Assembly (NCBI GenBank): GCA_002005505.1
Contig: KV908557.1
Location: 204,122 to 267,455, forward strand
Direction: 5' to 3'
Source: Botryococcus braunii
Taxonomy: Eukaryota; Chlorophyta; Trebouxiophyceae
Length of the DNA: 63,334 bases
Made by a program: the position numbers and the translations under genes
Shown: positions 61,341 to 63,334 of the stretch, piece by piece
How positions within the stretch are numbered: position 1 is the first letter of the stretch
Layout: every line of letters begins with the position of its first letter
The notes under the pieces: generated by a model
What the model was told of the DNA's origin: nothing
Database searches by the model: none
The model's input: only the letters and a program-made list of their open reading frames with translations

Positions 61341-63334
61341 ACACAACAAAGCCATCAACAACAAATGTTAAGGTAGCCCATCCCTTATTAAAGGATGGGT
61401 GGAATTTCAAGTCCTGGCTTTATGATCTGACCACTGCAGCTATCCACAAGGAGTGCACGGAGGCCTTTCAGAAACCCCTTCCTTTCACGAGAGCAAATGC
61501 TGCTGCCATGATGCTGATCACTGGCAGTGTCCCAGTGGAGTGGAGTCCTATGTTGACAATGAAGCCCTCTGCCTTTGATGCCCTGTTATACATAGCCAAT
61601 AAGTTCACTGGAGGACACAACAAGTCTGTTAACCGCTTGTGGCTACACACACTCAAAACAGAGCACATGACCAGGGAGGAGACGTTCGAGACATTTGTCA
61701 TGAAAAAATTCATACTTTTCCAGAACCTCCTGGACAACTCCCACTCCATTGACCCCGAAGATGTCACTAATGCTATTGTGGATTGTCTCCCCACTGAGCT
61801 AGCACAGTTCAAAGGAGCACTCTATGGGCATTGTTGCGGGCGCTCCTCAGAAGATGTGGTAAAAATCCTGCAGAGCCATGCCTATGGTGCTGGCTTCAAT
61901 GACCAGCTCCCTCGACCTCTTCCCAAGGCAGCGGCAGTCCTCCCAAAGTCCCAGGACCCTGAGGCAGACCAGTCAGAGCAAGACAGAAAGAGGTCACGAA
62001 AAGTCAGGTGCTGGGAGTGTGGGAGCCGTGGACACATCAGCAAGGAGTGCACAAAATGGAAAAAGGGTACTGGAGAGGAGCAAGCTGGCGACAGAAGTAA
62101 GCATTCACTGCCAAGTGTTCCCTCTGCATCCAACAGTGCCCATGTTCCATGTCCTAAAAACGCAGAAGCCGTTCCTATCTCACTGCCCAGTGTGACGTTT
62201 AATGTATTACAAAGTGGTGGGATAGGGCACTCGTGCGAGGAATGGCTTGTGGACTCTGGGGCTACTGTCCACCTGGTTAATGACTTTGGTGTATTGCAGA
62301 ACCCCACAGTGTACACAGAACCACGTCAACTGCAGTTGGCTACATCAGAGTCTCATGGTTCCATCATTGCTAGTGGGAGTGTGTGTCTGGTGAATGCAGA
62401 AGGGCAGTTACTGTGGCTCCATAATGTACAATGTGTTCCACAGGCCAGCACAAATCTCTTGTCTGTATCAGCTGGGGTAAGGGATGGTATTCAATTTGTT
62501 CCACGTGAGAATGGGACCTACAGCAGTCTGGTGGGACCCATGGGTTGGGAGTGCAGCATTGTAGAAAGATATGGGTTGTATGTTCTGAGGGGAATTTATC
62601 CCACCAAATATCAGGTGGCTTGTCAAGTGTGTGTGAACCCTATGTCTGCACATCATGCTGCGCACAAACCTGCACATAACTGCAAGTTGCGAAAACTTTG
62701 GCATGAGAGGTTAGGGCATCCTGGGAAGACAGCCACAGAGCGTTTGAGCAGGGAGGAGTTGTGTACTGGGATACCTGTGTCCCTTCTTCCTTGTTCAAAG
62801 TGCGATACTCACTGTGACCCTTGTGTTCGGGGAAAGCAGTGTAAACCATCTTTCAAGCCAAGTTCACATGAGCCGCCCCGAGTACTGCATCGAATACATG
62901 CGGATACGGTTGGTGCCATGTCAACTCCTGGCGTTGAAGGGGAAAGTTTTCTGTCACAGTAGTGGATGAGTTGTCTAATTTCGTTTCAGTGTTACCAGTC
63001 ACTAGCAAGGCTACCATTGCATCTCATTTGACAGACACTATTACATACTGGGAGAGACAGACAGAATCCAAGGTTAAGGCGGTTAGGACTGACAGGGGCA
63101 CAGAGTTCTTGAATAAAACGTTTCATGGTTCTGTACAGAGAATGGCATTCACACTGAGACCTCTGCCGCGTATACTCCACAGCAGAATGGAGTTGCTGAG
63201 AGAATGAATCGAACATTGGAAGAGAAGGCCAGAACATTGCTGTTGGGTGTTCAGGCAGATGAGAGTCTTGGGTGGATGCAATGCTTACTGCTGCATATTT
63301 ACATAATGTATGCCAGTCTCTGGTCAGGAGAATT
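61301..63334 (+). pseudogene. Copia-F gag-pol, 5' part (frameshifted, continues beyond window)
   Basis: A frame of 553 codons from 61301 to 62962, of which the first 13 codons lie inside the Gypsy-G LTR and are not native. Copia gag (LLKDGWNFKSWLYDL, LLYIANKFTGGHN), zinc knuckle CWECGSRGHISKEC (near 62009), protease WLVDSGATVHLV (near 62245), integrase HHCC (LWHERLGHPG ... CDTHCDPC) and the first Asp (HADTVG). A one-base shift near 62950 moves the frame to 62962-63110 (VDELSNFVSVLP..., RTDRGTEFLNK), and another near 63125 moves it again (ENGIHTETSAAYTPQQNGVAERMNR). Copia-F's own LTR is not in view. It belongs to the same broad group as A and B. Confidence 0.85.

Noticed and set aside
1..63334. 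tRNA or rRNA genes
   Set aside because: I looked for cloverleaf-like and rRNA-like sequence and saw none; the tRNA-like matches are only primer-binding sites complementary to tRNA.

Overview
This window is eukaryotic nuclear DNA. The only host gene is a fragment, spliced from at least five exons (230-3468), whose protein resembles the C-terminal part of plant golgin candidates 3/4 (Golgi tethering coiled-coil proteins with an Arf-binding GRAB domain). That points to the green lineage. The GC-rich exons, the GT-AG introns and the recurring TGTAA motif fit a green alga better than a land plant. I cannot name the species.

From about 5.5 kb to the end the window is a dense, nested graveyard of retrotransposons. 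In order: the 3' end of a LINE-like element (5547-6086); a decayed Ty3/gypsy element, here R3 (6849-11364); a minus-strand chromodomain gypsy, Gypsy-2 (11365-14748), which interrupts R3; a minus-strand copia, Copia-D (14749-16746 and 23758 to about 26100), which interrupts Gypsy-2; a complete plus-strand Copia-A (16747-23757, target duplication GATCA), which interrupts Copia-D; a 5'-truncated Copia-C (about 26100-28994); an internally deleted D-family copy, E (29006-30320); the LTR of a B-family element, B-prime, interrupted by a complete Copia-B (30824-38628, target duplication GTTTT), which itself carries a solo gypsy LTR (37286-37761); a second, minus-strand Copia-C (38815-50322) interrupted by an intact chromovirus, Gypsy-H (40062-47489, target duplication CCAGG), and by a 1.45-kb TRIM-like element (47766-49215, target duplication GCTCC); a 11-kb gypsy element, Gypsy-G (50336-61340), with 1.36-kb LTRs, a Dam-like methyltransferase-like domain and a PHD finger; and the 5' part of Copia-F, running off the end.

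The most unusual observation concerns the LTRs of the four copia families A, B, C and D. They share no evident sequence, but each has the same internal plan: a 101-341 bp segment (copy 1) followed by a splice-donor-like AG|GT, a spacer, a TGTAA motif, and 1-3 nt later a second, nearly identical copy. Copy 2 ends with the same AG, 25-35 nt before the end of the LTR. In Copia-D, copy 2 lacks exactly one 108-bp segment of copy 1, and that segment begins GTACGT and ends AATAG. Copy 2 therefore looks like a cDNA of the spliced leader RNA, placed in the U5 position. This suggests that these LTRs are built, or repeatedly rebuilt, from spliced leader cDNA, with the poly(A) signal lying inside the intron.

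Other notable points: A and B have a primer-binding site complementary to the anticodon arm of initiator tRNA-Met (half-tRNA priming, as in Drosophila copia). Copia-B has an intact 174-aa ORF of unknown function upstream of gag. Gypsy-H has gag and pol separated by stop-2 nt-ATG. Gypsy-G has 441-bp tandem repeats in its leader.
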